Translations under genes and position numbers: made by a program
The notes under the pieces: generated by a model
Seen by the model: the letters and a program-made list of their open reading frames with translations, nothing else
Databases searched by the model: none
What the model was told of the DNA's origin: nothing
In this document: piece by piece, positions 17,704 to 26,112 of the stretch
Layout: each line of letters begins with the position of its first letter
Numbering within the stretch: position 1 is the first letter of the stretch
Source: Bacillota bacterium
GTDB taxonomy: Bacteria > Bacillota > Sulfobacillia > Sulfobacillales > Sulfobacillaceae
Assembly (NCBI GenBank): GCA_026627385.1
Contig: JAPNUR010000001.1
Span: forward strand, 124,001 to 188,000
Direction: 5' to 3'
Length of the DNA stretch: 64,000 bases

Positions 17704-18200
17704 TTGACGTTCTCCCCACGGGTGAAGCCGGAGCATTCTTTCTCGCGCTAGCGAACTACACGGACGCGCCGGTGGGGATGCCACCACATGCCCGTGGGGG
17801 ACGCCATCGCCCCAACTACTGCGCCGCAGCCCAGATACTTGCGCCGGATGTTGATCGCGCCGTCCCCATCCCGGTGAAAGCGGAACTTGCAGGCTGGACA
17901 GGCATACAGGCGACCACGGGGCTTGTGCCGATGTCCGCAGCGGGGACATTCCTGCGAGGCGTAGGCTTCGTCTTGGAGCAAGCACCACACGCATCCCCCA
18001 CCGCTCGACCTTGTCAGTGACCATCCAACGGACTTGGCCGGTGATCATCTGGTGAATGCGCTGGTTGCGGCGGGGCGGTAGTCCACCCGTTGCCGCAGAT
18101 CCCGCACGTCCCCAATGGCCACCGTCTGCACCCCGCAGGTATCTAACAACCGGTTAGTGCGTGCGTCATGGGTCAGGCGAGGACTGATTCCAGCATCCGA
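17704..18200 (-). pseudogene. Degenerate IS605-type TnpB with its right end
   Basis: The leftward frames contain the zinc-ribbon end of a TnpB protein (ECPRCGHRHKPRG, then YACPACKFRFHRDGDGAINI) and upstream pieces such as TCGVQTVAIGDVRDLRQ and MITGQVRWMVTDKVERWGM in other frames, so at least two frameshifts are present and the N-terminal two thirds are missing. The reading ends in a region whose 3' boundary is GGGGAGAACGTCAA at 17704-17717, the form expected of a TnpB guide-RNA scaffold end. A second relic carries the same end at 24007. Confidence 0.75.
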
Positions 18201-18260
18201 CAGTCAGTCCATGAACAAAACGCCCGCGCATTCCCCTTCCCTGGCGAAGCCGGGAGGGGG

Positions 18261-18710
18261 TCAAGCGGGCGGCGGCCTCTGGGCCGCCTTGCGGGGTTTT
18301 TCTGTCGTCCCTTGAGCCTCGACATCGCGCTTCACGGTGTCCAAGGATACCCCGCCGACACTGCCGACGTCATAGGCGCGGTGCCAAAAGGACGGTTTCC
18401 CGTAACACTTCGCGAGATGATCGGCAAACCGGTTGCGCATACGACGAGAACTGGCCGACTTGAGATGATTGATCAAGGCGGAGATGCTCAATGCCGGATG
18501 GATGCTGACCAGCAGATGGACATGATCCGCCTCCCCGCCCAATTCGATGAGCGTGCACCGCCAATCGGCGAGCATCTCCGCGAAAGCCTCCCGCAAGGCA
18601 TCGAGCATCTCCGGCGTTAAGGTCTTCCGGCGGTACTTGGTGACAAAGACGATAGGCAACCGAAGCGCATAGACGGCATGGGAGGCCGATATCATTTCAT
18701 TGTCGCTCAT
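18261..18710 (-). CDS. tnpA: IS200/IS605-family TnpA, catalytic Tyr replaced by Asp
   Basis: 149 aa HUH single-strand transposase. The metal-binding HUH motif is intact (His63-Val-His65 in DHVHLLV), as is KYRRK near the N-terminus. The conserved segment after GSVGGVSLDTVKR should carry the nucleophilic tyrosine (pattern VKxYIExQ); here it reads VKRDVEAQ, so residue 129 is Asp, encoded by GAT where TAT is expected. The C-terminus (KAAQRPPPA) is encoded inside a GGCGGC/GCCGCC hairpin. As read, it could bind and fold the ends but not form the covalent intermediate. Confidence 0.88.
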   Translation of the reverse strand: MSDNEMISASHAVYALRLPIVFVTKYRRKTLTPEMLDALREAFAEMLADWRCTLIELGGEADHVHLLVSIHPALSISALINHLKSASSRRMRNRFADHLAKCYGKPSFWHRAYDVGSVGGVSLDTVKRDVEAQGTTEKPRKAAQRPPPA

Positions 18711-18761
18711 AGTAGCTTAAGGATAGAATGGAAACAAGAGCCAGCGCCAGGGGGTGTTTTG

Positions 18762-20225
18762 ATGCTCAATGGTTACAAGTTTCGTCTGTACCCGAACCCC
18801 GAGCAGCAACAGATTTTGCTCCGGTGGATCGGTTGCCAACGGCTCATCTACAACGCCAAAGGGCAAGAAGATCGGTATTATCGCCGCTTTCAACGGCGGA
18901 TGGTCGGCACGGCGGGCATGGCCATCCCCGTCGATCAGGAGTACAGTCGGTTCATCACGGACCGCACGGCCTTTCTCCGGGATGTCCCGTCTCAGGTTTT
19001 GCGCAACGGCGCGGTCCAATTCCGCCAAGCCTATCAGCGGTTTGTTCGGAAGCTCGGGGGGCGTCCGAAGCTCAAGAACAAATCCGGACGGCAGGCCGTG
19101 TGGCTGACATCGGAACTCTTTCAGTTCATCCCCCGGACAGAGACGGCGACCGGTGAGGTTCACGGCTATCCGCTTCACGTGGGAACCACGCAGTTTCCAG
19201 TGGGCCTGATCCCGTATGTCGCGCATCGTCCCCATGCGATCCCGGCGTCCATCCACCTCGCCGTGGAGGGCGGCCGCTGGTGGCTGTCGTTCGCGGCGGA
19301 GGATCCGACCTTGACGATGCCCGGCAAGGATACGGATACGGCTATCGAACGCATCGCCAAGGATCTCCGACATCTCTCCGCTGAGCAGCTGGCCGCGCGA
19401 ACACTGGGCGGGGATCGCGGCGTCGCCAAGCCCTTGATGACATCGGATGGCCAGGTCTTTGATCTCCAACCCATCCAGAAAACACGGATTAAGAAAGCGC
19501 GGCGGCAACAGAAAAAATGGCAGCGGCGGGCGGCGCGACGCAAAAAAGGATCGCAGAACCAGAAAAAAGCCTACCGGAAAGTGGCCCACTACCAGCAATA
19601 CGAAAAACATGTCCGACAGGACTACGCGCATCAAACGAGTCATCGCCTCGTCGCCAATGATGCTTACGATCTGTACGTTTTTGAGGATCTCAAAATTCGA
19701 CAGATGACCAAACGCCCAAAGGTCACACGCGACGTCCAAGGGCGGTTTCTACCGAACGGTAGACAAGCGAACGCGGGCCTCCATCGCGCGATGTTGTCCT
19801 CCGCGTGGGGCGAGGTCGTCTCCTTTACGCGCTACAAAGCCCTCCGTCAGGGCAAGTTGGTCATCACGGTCCCGCCTCAACAGAGTTCGCAGGAATGTGC
19901 CCAGTGCCCGTTCACTGCCCCGGACAACCGGCGCAGCCAGGCCGAGTTTGTCTGTCAACGCTGCGGACATCGAGACAATGCGGATCACAATGCCGCGTGC
20001 GTGATTGCGCAACGGGGCATCCAAAAACTCCTCTCGGGAGATCCGCTGACCCCGTCCCACAACACCACGCGGATTTTTCGGAAGCTAGGGCCGGAGCGGT
20101 CCGAAGTCACGCCTGGGGAGATCCGCGTAAGACGGCTGTCGCCAACGGGGAAGCCGCAGGGGTCAATGATCCAGGAACCTCCGGGAGCGATCCCGGAAAC
20201 CCCCGCCTCAACCCGCCAGGGTTAG
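18762..20225 (+). CDS. tnpB: TnpB, RNA-guided nuclease of the IS605 family
   Basis: 487 aa. TnpB proteins are RNA-guided endonucleases related to Cas12, and cut the donor site to help keep the element. The N-terminus MLNGYKFRLYPNPEQQ and NAKGQEDRYYRRF are typical. The RuvC residues are all present: Asp218 in LGGDRGV, Glu308 in YVFEDLK and Asp408 in RDNADHNAAC. The zinc ribbon has Cys379, Cys382, Cys398 and Cys401. The last 70 residues are low-conservation and overlap the presumed guide-RNA region. An N-terminal extension to 18678 is possible but unsupported; GGGGG lies before the chosen ATG. Confidence 0.92.
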   Translation: MLNGYKFRLYPNPEQQQILLRWIGCQRLIYNAKGQEDRYYRRFQRRMVGTAGMAIPVDQEYSRFITDRTAFLRDVPSQVLRNGAVQFRQAYQRFVRKLGGRPKLKNKSGRQAVWLTSELFQFIPRTETATGEVHGYPLHVGTTQFPVGLIPYVAHRPHAIPASIHLAVEGGRWWLSFAAEDPTLTMPGKDTDTAIERIAKDLRHLSAEQLAARTLGGDRGVAKPLMTSDGQVFDLQPIQKTRIKKARRQQKKWQRRAARRKKGSQNQKKAYRKVAHYQQYEKHVRQDYAHQTSHRLVANDAYDLYVFEDLKIRQMTKRPKVTRDVQGRFLPNGRQANAGLHRAMLSSAWGEVVSFTRYKALRQGKLVITVPPQQSSQECAQCPFTAPDNRRSQAEFVCQRCGHRDNADHNAACVIAQRGIQKLLSGDPLTPSHNTTRIFRKLGPERSEVTPGEIRVRRLSPTGKPQGSMIQEPPGAIPETPASTRQG

Positions 20226-20241
20226 GCGGCGGGAGAGTTCA
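20100..20241 (+). ncRNA. Presumed omega (reRNA) scaffold at the tnpB 3' end
   Basis: In this family the guide RNA overlaps the end of tnpB and extends through the right end, with the guide copied from flanking DNA. Here several stems (CCGGGAGCGATCCCGG; CCCGCCT...AGGCGG) lie at 20181-20233, followed by GGGAGAGTTCA, after which element-like sequence ends. Position and boundaries are inferred from family architecture. Confidence 0.4.
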
Positions 20242-20590
20242 TAAACTGGGAAATGTGTTGAGGTCCACGCCAAAATCTCTAGTTGTCGCGCGTCGAACCA
20301 GGCACGGCTGCGCCCAATGCTAAGAAGATCAGGAGATCTCGGGTCATGACCATGCTGGGGGATGACTCCCTCTTGGGCGGGATCGCCTTTAGGCCCTGAC
20401 CACCGGTGTAAGCCGCCGTACGAAAATTTTTCCCGAAAAGAGCCAGCCGCTGCCTCTTTTGGGTCTTCACACTCGAAGACCCTATTAAGGAAGGGAGAAT
20501 AAAAAATTCCGCACCAGGGCCATAATCCATGGTATTGTGAACAACAGGTGAAGTCATGATCCAAGTTGGACGGCCCGATGGATTAGCGGC
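20226..20590. other. Intergenic region between IS element and sigma factor gene
   Basis: About 365 bp without a supported gene. Two adjacent inverted repeats lie at 20436-20460 (AAAAGAG/CTCTTTT) and 20461-20482 (GGGTCTTC/GAAGACCC); they could be a leader structure or terminator. A leftward open frame overlaps them but has no ribosome binding site. Confidence 0.4.
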
Positions 20591-21127
20591 GTGAAAGAAC
20601 ACAATCTTTCAGATGAATATATTTTAGAACAGTTAACCCAAAATCCCGAGTTACTCGAGGTCCTTTACCATCGGTGGGGCAAGCGATGGACAGGGCTCAT
20701 TGTGATGGCGGGCGTTGGGTTTAATGACGTTGACGACGTTCTTCAGGCCATTTTGTTGGAGGTCTGGCGACACGCCAAGCGCTTTAACCCCCAGCGGGGT
20801 TCGGCGGAGTCGTGGCTCTTGCAAATTGCGCGCTTTCGAACAATTGACCATTTACGTCGGTCAAAGCCGCGAGCGGAAGAGTTAACGAATGCCGTCGCCG
20901 ATGCCCACCAAGCCTGGGAAGCGGCGGCCGACACCAAAGAATGGATTCGCAACGCCATGACGACCCTTACGCAACACGAGGCGCGGGCTATTCAGCTGTT
21001 GTACTATTATGGCTTTACGCAAAAAGAAATCGCCGCGATGTGGCACGTCCCTCAGGGAACCGTCAAAAGCTGGATTCGGCGCGGGTTAGCCAAACTCAGG
21101 CAACAATGGGCAGCAGAAAGGGGGTAG
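20591..21127 (+). CDS. ECF-type RNA polymerase sigma factor
   Basis: 178 aa. Region 2 is visible as FNDVDDVLQAILLEVWRHAKRF and WLLQIARFRTIDHLRR; region 4 as LTQHEARAIQLLYYYGFTQKEIAAMWHVPQGTVKSWIRRGL, a clear helix-turn-helix. It starts at GTG with only a weak upstream purine stretch. It lies directly before an anti-sigma factor gene (6 bp apart) and a secreted protein gene, suggesting that it controls an envelope response and perhaps that gene itself. Confidence 0.9.
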   Translation: MKEHNLSDEYILEQLTQNPELLEVLYHRWGKRWTGLIVMAGVGFNDVDDVLQAILLEVWRHAKRFNPQRGSAESWLLQIARFRTIDHLRRSKPRAEELTNAVADAHQAWEAAADTKEWIRNAMTTLTQHEARAIQLLYYYGFTQKEIAAMWHVPQGTVKSWIRRGLAKLRQQWAAERG

Positions 21128-21133
21128 CCTGCG

Positions 21134-21775
21134 ATGCATTTGCCGCAAGATGTGTTGTTGCTCTCGGTTCACCATATAGACCGCCTCTCATATCGCCAAC
21201 GGCGTCATCTTAATCGCTGCACCCGCTGTCAGGAGCAGCGCGCGGCAATTGAAACCTGGTTAGGCCATGGCGCCCCTGATCTCGTCCCTGCCCCGCCTTG
21301 GCCGCGTGTGGCCCCGCAGCTTCCCGAACGCCGACGCCATAAGGTGTCTCTTTGGGTGGGGGTGGCCGCGCTGGTGACGTTAGCGCTGGTATGGCCTAAA
21401 TTTGTCTGGCGCGGTGCTCCCCTTACCCCTACCGCGGTCGGTACGCTCTTGACAGCCCACTCTACGACATTACGGCCAACCAGCGCCATCGTGCACGGTC
21501 GCATCACGGTGCTGGCTAATCGAGCAACAGGATGGCTTCTTTTACAATATCGCGGGGTTACCCCCCTGCGACACGGCCTGGTTTACGAAGTCTGGTGGAT
21601 CCAGGGCGGCCAGCACATTCGCGCCGGGGTATTTCGAAGCTCGGGCACCACAGCATCCGTATGGCTCCATACGACGACGCCGGTCTCCGAGGCCACAGCG
21701 GTGGGCATTACCATTGAGCCAGCGCCTGGGGTCGCGCATCCCACGGGCCTACGGACTTTCTTTGGATCACTTTAA
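21134..21775 (+). CDS. Anti-sigma factor with RskA-type C-terminal domain
   Basis: 213 aa membrane protein. N-terminal cytoplasmic part with a degenerate HxxxCxxC-like element (HLNRCTRCQEQ), then one membrane helix at about residues 72-90, then an extracytoplasmic domain resembling anti-sigma-K factor RskA (LLQYRGVTPLRHGLVYEVWWIQGG). It probably holds the adjacent sigma factor inactive until a signal outside the membrane releases it. Start follows the sigma gene closely, which argues for co-translation in balanced amounts. Confidence 0.85.
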   Translation: MHLPQDVLLLSVHHIDRLSYRQRRHLNRCTRCQEQRAAIETWLGHGAPDLVPAPPWPRVAPQLPERRRHKVSLWVGVAALVTLALVWPKFVWRGAPLTPTAVGTLLTAHSTTLRPTSAIVHGRITVLANRATGWLLLQYRGVTPLRHGLVYEVWWIQGGQHIRAGVFRSSGTTASVWLHTTTPVSEATAVGITIEPAPGVAHPTGLRTFFGSL

Positions 21776-21902
21776 CTTTGCTCCTCCCCGAGATCTCTCG
21801 GAAAATCCCGTAAAAACTTTTGGGACATGCCTCCATGTTGGCTGGTTCTGCGAATACCTTGATAGACATCCATCTGACCAGCAAAGAGGAGGAATCTTTC
21901 AG

Positions 21903-23912
21903 ATGCAACATATCAAAACGATCGCGCTGGCATCTGCCGCCCTCATGACCACTCTGGGCTTGAGCCTCGGGATAGCGCCAGCCGCTGCCGCACAAAGCAT
22001 GCTCACGCTCTCGGCGAGCGCAAGTATGATCAGTCCTGGCACCCCGGTCACCTTCACCATTAACGGCGCTCCGTCGAATAGCAATACAGAGTTTGAGTTG
22101 GGCATCAGCAAGACTTTTGGCCACACTTGGTGGACTGGTTACCGTTCCTCTCCATCCATTACGCTCAATCACCTGAGCCAAGGCTCGTACGTCGTGACCG
22201 GATGGGCGCTCAGCCGTCCCCTCGTTCAAGCGCACAAGTGGGGTATGGCCACGGGCAGTGCCGCGGATGTGCTGTACGTCGGATCTACGGTGTCGTTGAG
22301 CGTCACCACGTCTGAAAACAACGGAGAAACCGTGGCGACCGTCCAGGTCTCGTCAACCGGGGTCAACAACCCGCTTTACGCCCTTCGTTGGCAGACGCCC
22401 GACGGACAATGGTTGACAAGCGGCGCGTTCCAGGATAGTCCCACGTTTACCGTGCCCATCTCCAGTGCGGGTACCTACCAATTCGTGGCTTATGCGGAAC
22501 CTTACGGCGCCCCGATGACAACAGCCGCAGCGCTAAAGAGTGCACCAGTGAGCATTGCGGTCGCGGTCCCGGCAGCCGGCGTAACATTAGCCCCAGCAAC
22601 GGGAGCCCTGCGGGCGGGGAGCATGGGCGTGGATCCGGTCACGGTGACGGTCACCAACGCATGGGGTCAGCCCCTCTCCACCTTTTCAGGCACTGTGACG
22701 GTCATGGATACAGCCGGACAGTTGCTGGCGCCCGGTAGCAGCACGCCTACCAACTCGGTAACCGTTCCCATCATGAATGGCACGGGCACGGTTTCCGTGC
22801 TAGCAGCAAATAGCGCGGGGATGGATCAACTGACCGCATCGAATCTTATGGCCAATCAGGGCAGTGCGGTATTGCCGAACGTGACCTACGGCAGTACGAC
22901 TGTTGCCACGCGAGCCTCCGGGGGGAACATCAGTACCTTAAACACCATCCAACCGGTGGCCAGCACTGTAGACGCCCAAAACGGCGACCAAAATCCCTAT
23001 GGCCTAGTCATTGACACCTTTGCCGGCACTGCTACCGCGCCCAACCCCTATTACGGCGACCTCTTGATCTCCAACTTTTCGAACAGTCAAGGGGTCAACG
23101 GAGCAGGCACGACCATTGAAGCCGTCAACCCGAATTCCGGTGCCGTGACGCGGTTTTCGGCCGACGCCCAAGGGCCTGTGGCACTAGCCGTCAGCCCGAA
23201 AGGGCCGCTCTGGATTGCGAACTTCGGTACCAACGGCACCAATGGCAACGACATGGTCTTGACACCCAGCGGATCCCTCTTCCCTAATGGGGGCAGCGTC
23301 ATTCAGAGCCCACTTTTTGACGGCCCATGGGGCCAGGTGTTTGTACCCAATCCGACTACCCCCGCATTCTTCGTCACCAATGCGTTAAATGGCACCATTG
23401 ACGCCATGTACGGTTTTGCCCCGCCAAACTTTAACACCGACACCCAGGTCTCGGTCATTGGGCAAGGATTGGCCCACTCAGGCACCAACGCCAGCAACGT
23501 GGAGGGACCGCAAGGGATGGTTTACGATCCTAACACCCACATGGTCTACGTCACCGACACGGCGGACAATTCGATTCGCGCCTATTATTGGGATGGCGCC
23601 GGCACTCCCAACCAGGGCGAGGGCCAACTTATCTACCAAGGCGGCGCGTTAAATAAACCGGCGGGCATTACCCTCGACCCCATTAACGGCGACTTATTGG
23701 TCGTCAACCAGGGGAACAATAACTTGGTGGAAATTGCGCTCAACAATGGCCACGCGTACGTGGCAGGACAAAAAGTCCTTGACTCCACCCCGGTCAATCC
23801 CACCACGGGTGCCGGGTCGGCGTTGTTTGGTGTGGCTGCCACGGTATCCAACGGACAGTTAATGGTGTATTTCACCGATGACAACACCAACACCGTCGAC
23901 GTCTTGAAGTAA
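21903..23912 (+). CDS. Secreted protein with Ig-like and beta-propeller domains
   Basis: 669 aa. A signal peptide is clear: MQHIKTIALASAALMT, hydrophobic core, and AAAAQS cleavage region near residue 30. Residues about 35-280 are Ig-like, Thr/Ser/Val rich. The C-terminal 270 residues contain repeated blade-like segments (GPQGMVYDPNTHMVYVTDTADNSI; KPAGITLDPINGDLLVVNQGNNNLVEI), as in NHL/SMP-30 type propellers. The start is set by GAGGAGGAAT about 10 bases upstream. No LPxTG or membrane anchor. Binding partner unknown; likely outside the cell and possibly under the ECF sigma factor upstream. Confidence 0.78.
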   Translation: MQHIKTIALASAALMTTLGLSLGIAPAAAAQSMLTLSASASMISPGTPVTFTINGAPSNSNTEFELGISKTFGHTWWTGYRSSPSITLNHLSQGSYVVTGWALSRPLVQAHKWGMATGSAADVLYVGSTVSLSVTTSENNGETVATVQVSSTGVNNPLYALRWQTPDGQWLTSGAFQDSPTFTVPISSAGTYQFVAYAEPYGAPMTTAAALKSAPVSIAVAVPAAGVTLAPATGALRAGSMGVDPVTVTVTNAWGQPLSTFSGTVTVMDTAGQLLAPGSSTPTNSVTVPIMNGTGTVSVLAANSAGMDQLTASNLMANQGSAVLPNVTYGSTTVATRASGGNISTLNTIQPVASTVDAQNGDQNPYGLVIDTFAGTATAPNPYYGDLLISNFSNSQGVNGAGTTIEAVNPNSGAVTRFSADAQGPVALAVSPKGPLWIANFGTNGTNGNDMVLTPSGSLFPNGGSVIQSPLFDGPWGQVFVPNPTTPAFFVTNALNGTIDAMYGFAPPNFNTDTQVSVIGQGLAHSGTNASNVEGPQGMVYDPNTHMVYVTDTADNSIRAYYWDGAGTPNQGEGQLIYQGGALNKPAGITLDPINGDLLVVNQGNNNLVEIALNNGHAYVAGQKVLDSTPVNPTTGAGSALFGVAATVSNGQLMVYFTDDNTNTVDVLK

Positions 23913-23924
23913 CGGAGCGAGATT

Positions 23925-23956
23925 CCAACGCCTGGCGTTAGCACGCCAGGCGTTGG
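23925..23956 (+). terminator. Hairpin terminator after the secreted protein gene
   Basis: A 14-bp perfect stem, CCAACGCCTGGCGT/ACGCCAGGCGTTGG, with a TAGC loop, 12 bases after the stop. The downstream tract is only moderately T-rich. Confidence 0.65.
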
Positions 23957-24006
23957 GCTTCGCTGTGTTTGTTCGGTAGCGATTGCAACATCCCTTCAGA
24001 TATTGA

Positions 24007-24176
24007 TTGACGTTCTCCCCATTGCTAAAGCGCCTGATTCTTTCTCGTTCCTCGCGACCTACGCGGACGCGCCAGCGGGGCAGGTACCGCCCGCCCGTAG
24101 GGGACGCCATGGCTCCGACTACTGGGCCCAGGCCCAGATACTGGTGTGGCTGCACCCTCCGCTAACGGGGTGCAGC
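24007..24176 (-). pseudogene. Relic right end of an IS605-type TnpB element
   Basis: Shares with the relic at 17704 the end GGGGAGAACGTCAA (24007-24020) and translated sequence AVVGAMASPTG-like (here GPVVGAMASPTGGRYLP). Only the last about 40 codons and the scaffold region remain. A 9-bp hairpin GCTGCACCC/GGGTGCAGC at 24149-24176 borders it, so it may be an internally deleted derivative keeping both end palindromes, though this is uncertain. Confidence 0.6.
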
Positions 24177-24608
24177 TTAAGAATATTTTTCCACAACCAG
24201 CCAGCTTATCCCCATGACTGAAGTCCAGGGCTTGCGCCGCCGCACTTTTGATCAAGCCACGAGCGACACACATTGGGGGAGCAGGAAATGGCCGCCGCAC
24301 TGGCACGGAAGACGTCGGCTGCTCACGGCGGTGACACCGCCCTGCCCTTTGGCTAAACGGCGTGAAGGCAGGCATCGCCGGTTCCTATGCCCATTCTGTT
24401 GGCATATACGGTTTGCGGCCTTAATTGCCGTAGATGGGCCTTCGCCAGGATTTCATGGAAATCTGTTTTCTCTCTTGGTGCTAAGATACGCACCATCAAA
24501 CATCCAGTGACAACATCAACATGCGCTAGCACATTAGCCAGAAGGCGTGTGTCCTTCCCGTTCGTTGTGCCGATTCGGCCTTGCCAAAGGGTACCGCACG
24601 ACGGGATA
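24177..24608 (-). other. Transposon debris, possible DDE-transposase fragment
   Basis: No intact gene. At about 24212-24234 the leftward strand carries CCCTGGACTTCAGTC followed by ATGGGGATAAG, typical of another IS200/IS605 right end. Further upstream (24370-24560) the leftward translation reads LLANVLAHVDVVTGCLMVRILA, which resembles the block before the second Asp of IS630-like DDE transposases. Both calls are by resemblance only. Confidence 0.35.
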
Positions 24609-26015
24609 TTAGGCGTGCAGTGCCAAATGCTTTTCTCGTCGCTCCAGCTCTGTCTCGTCTGACAGCTGCTCCAGGGACTTCTGGCTGGGTTCCGGTAAAA
24701 GGAAGGTGAGTCCCAACCCCACCATGGAAAAGATAAAGGTGATAAAGAGGGTGCCGCTAAGGCCCAAGCGCTGCTCCAACAGCGGGAAGACAAATACGCC
24801 GATAAACGCACCAAACTTTGCCACGCCCGCGGAAATTCCGTGACCCGTGGTTCGCACGGATGTCGGATAAATTTCCGACGGCAACACAAACGTGGTCGTA
24901 TTGGGGCCGAATTCGGCGAAAAAGTAGCTCACGCCAAAGACCAGTAAAAACGGGCCAATCATGGTGGTCATGTGGGGAACCACGGCAATCACCCCAAAGG
25001 CTAGCCCCATCATGACAAATCCCCACAGCTGCAACTTCCGATGCCCGATTTTGTCCATGAACAACACCGCCATGATATAGCCTGGCACCGCGGCCACCGC
25101 AAAGACGATCAGCGTCCAAGCCATGCTGGTAATCGGCGTGGCGTGTGGCGCAACTGCTTTTAACACCAACGGCATGGAAATCGAATTGCCGTAATACGCA
25201 TAATCAAACAAGAACCATGTCCCTGCCGTCCCTAGCAGGTATACGAGGTAACGAGGGTGGGTGATAAACTGGTAAAAGGAAAGATGCGCTGGACGCGTCC
25301 TCTGCTCGCTTTTGCCTGATCGCGCGGGGGCCACCCCCAACTCTTCGAGGCTTTTTTGCGCGACCGCCACCGCCCCGCGCACTTCGGCGACGTAGCGCGG
25401 GGATTCTGGCATGCGAAGACGCATGACAATCACCGCCATTGCCGGAATTGCGCCCAGCCCTAACATGATGCGCCAAGCCCAGTCCCCGGGAATCCCCGCA
25501 GCCAATAGCGTCATGGCCACCACGGGACCCGTGACCAACCCCACCGCCTGCATGGAGAAGACCAGACTAACTAATTTCCCGCGGTCTTTGGTGTTGGCGT
25601 ATTCGCTCATGAGGACCGCGCTCACCGGATAATCGCCGCCAATCCCGAGACCCATAATAAAGCGGAAAATGATGAGCCACAACATGTTCGGCGCCAACGC
25701 CGCGCCCAAGGCACCCAAGGCCATCAAGCCCGCCACGAGGCCGTATACCGTCTTTCGGCCGTATAGATCAGCTAAGCGTCCAAACACAAAGGCACCTAAG
25801 AACGCTGCTGCCAAAGCGGTGGAGCCAATGAGCCCTACCATGGCGGCACTGGGGTGCCACTCAGCCTTGATGAGCACTAATGCTGCCCCGATGATAAAGA
25901 GGTCGTAGGCATCGGTAAAGAAGCCCATTCCCGAAATCATCACCGCCCGCAGGTGAAATAGCCCTAGGGGCGCATTATTTAACCGTTCGGCAAGTTCGCT
26001 GTCCTGGCTCATCAT
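24609..26015 (-). CDS. MFS transporter, phosphate:H+ symporter-like (Pho84-type)
   Basis: About 468 aa with twelve predicted membrane helices. The N-terminal GMGFFTDAYDLFIIGAA and the block GLGIGGDYPVSAVLMSEYA match the phosphate:H+ symporter branch of the MFS; GRLADLYGRKTVYG is the A-motif between helices 2 and 3. Related MFS carriers for organic acids share some of these, so the substrate is uncertain. Starts at 26021, 26015 and 26012 are close together; GGGAGG fits best with 26015. Transposon debris abuts its 3' end. Confidence 0.82.
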   Translation of the reverse strand: MMSQDSELAERLNNAPLGLFHLRAVMISGMGFFTDAYDLFIIGAALVLIKAEWHPSAAMVGLIGSTALAAAFLGAFVFGRLADLYGRKTVYGLVAGLMALGALGAALAPNMLWLIIFRFIMGLGIGGDYPVSAVLMSEYANTKDRGKLVSLVFSMQAVGLVTGPVVAMTLLAAGIPGDWAWRIMLGLGAIPAMAVIVMRLRMPESPRYVAEVRGAVAVAQKSLEELGVAPARSGKSEQRTRPAHLSFYQFITHPRYLVYLLGTAGTWFLFDYAYYGNSISMPLVLKAVAPHATPITSMAWTLIVFAVAAVPGYIMAVLFMDKIGHRKLQLWGFVMMGLAFGVIAVVPHMTTMIGPFLLVFGVSYFFAEFGPNTTTFVLPSEIYPTSVRTTGHGISAGVAKFGAFIGVFVFPLLEQRLGLSGTLFITFIFSMVGLGLTFLLPEPSQKSLEQLSDETELERREKHLALHA

Positions 26016-26112
26016 CCGCATCCTCCCGTTCCCTAACCACCGTCTGCCGTTATTGTGACAGGGGCGTGTTAACGGGCGGTGAAGGATTAGCGAAGATGAT
26101 GTTACGATTGTG

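Larger units (their letters stand above)
18233..20241. mobile_element. IS605-type insertion element (divergent tnpA and tnpB)
   Basis: Contains a leftward Y1-type tnpA and a rightward tnpB with 51 bp between their starts, the arrangement of IS605 itself. Imperfect palindromes with bulges flank the genes: CCCCTTCCCTGGC/GCCGGGAGGGG at about 18233-18258 and CCCGCCTCAACCC/GGGTTAGGCGG at about 20202-20230. Such subterminal hairpins are the transposase recognition structures of this family, which lacks terminal inverted repeats. Exact cleavage sites are inferred, not seen. Confidence 0.7.
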
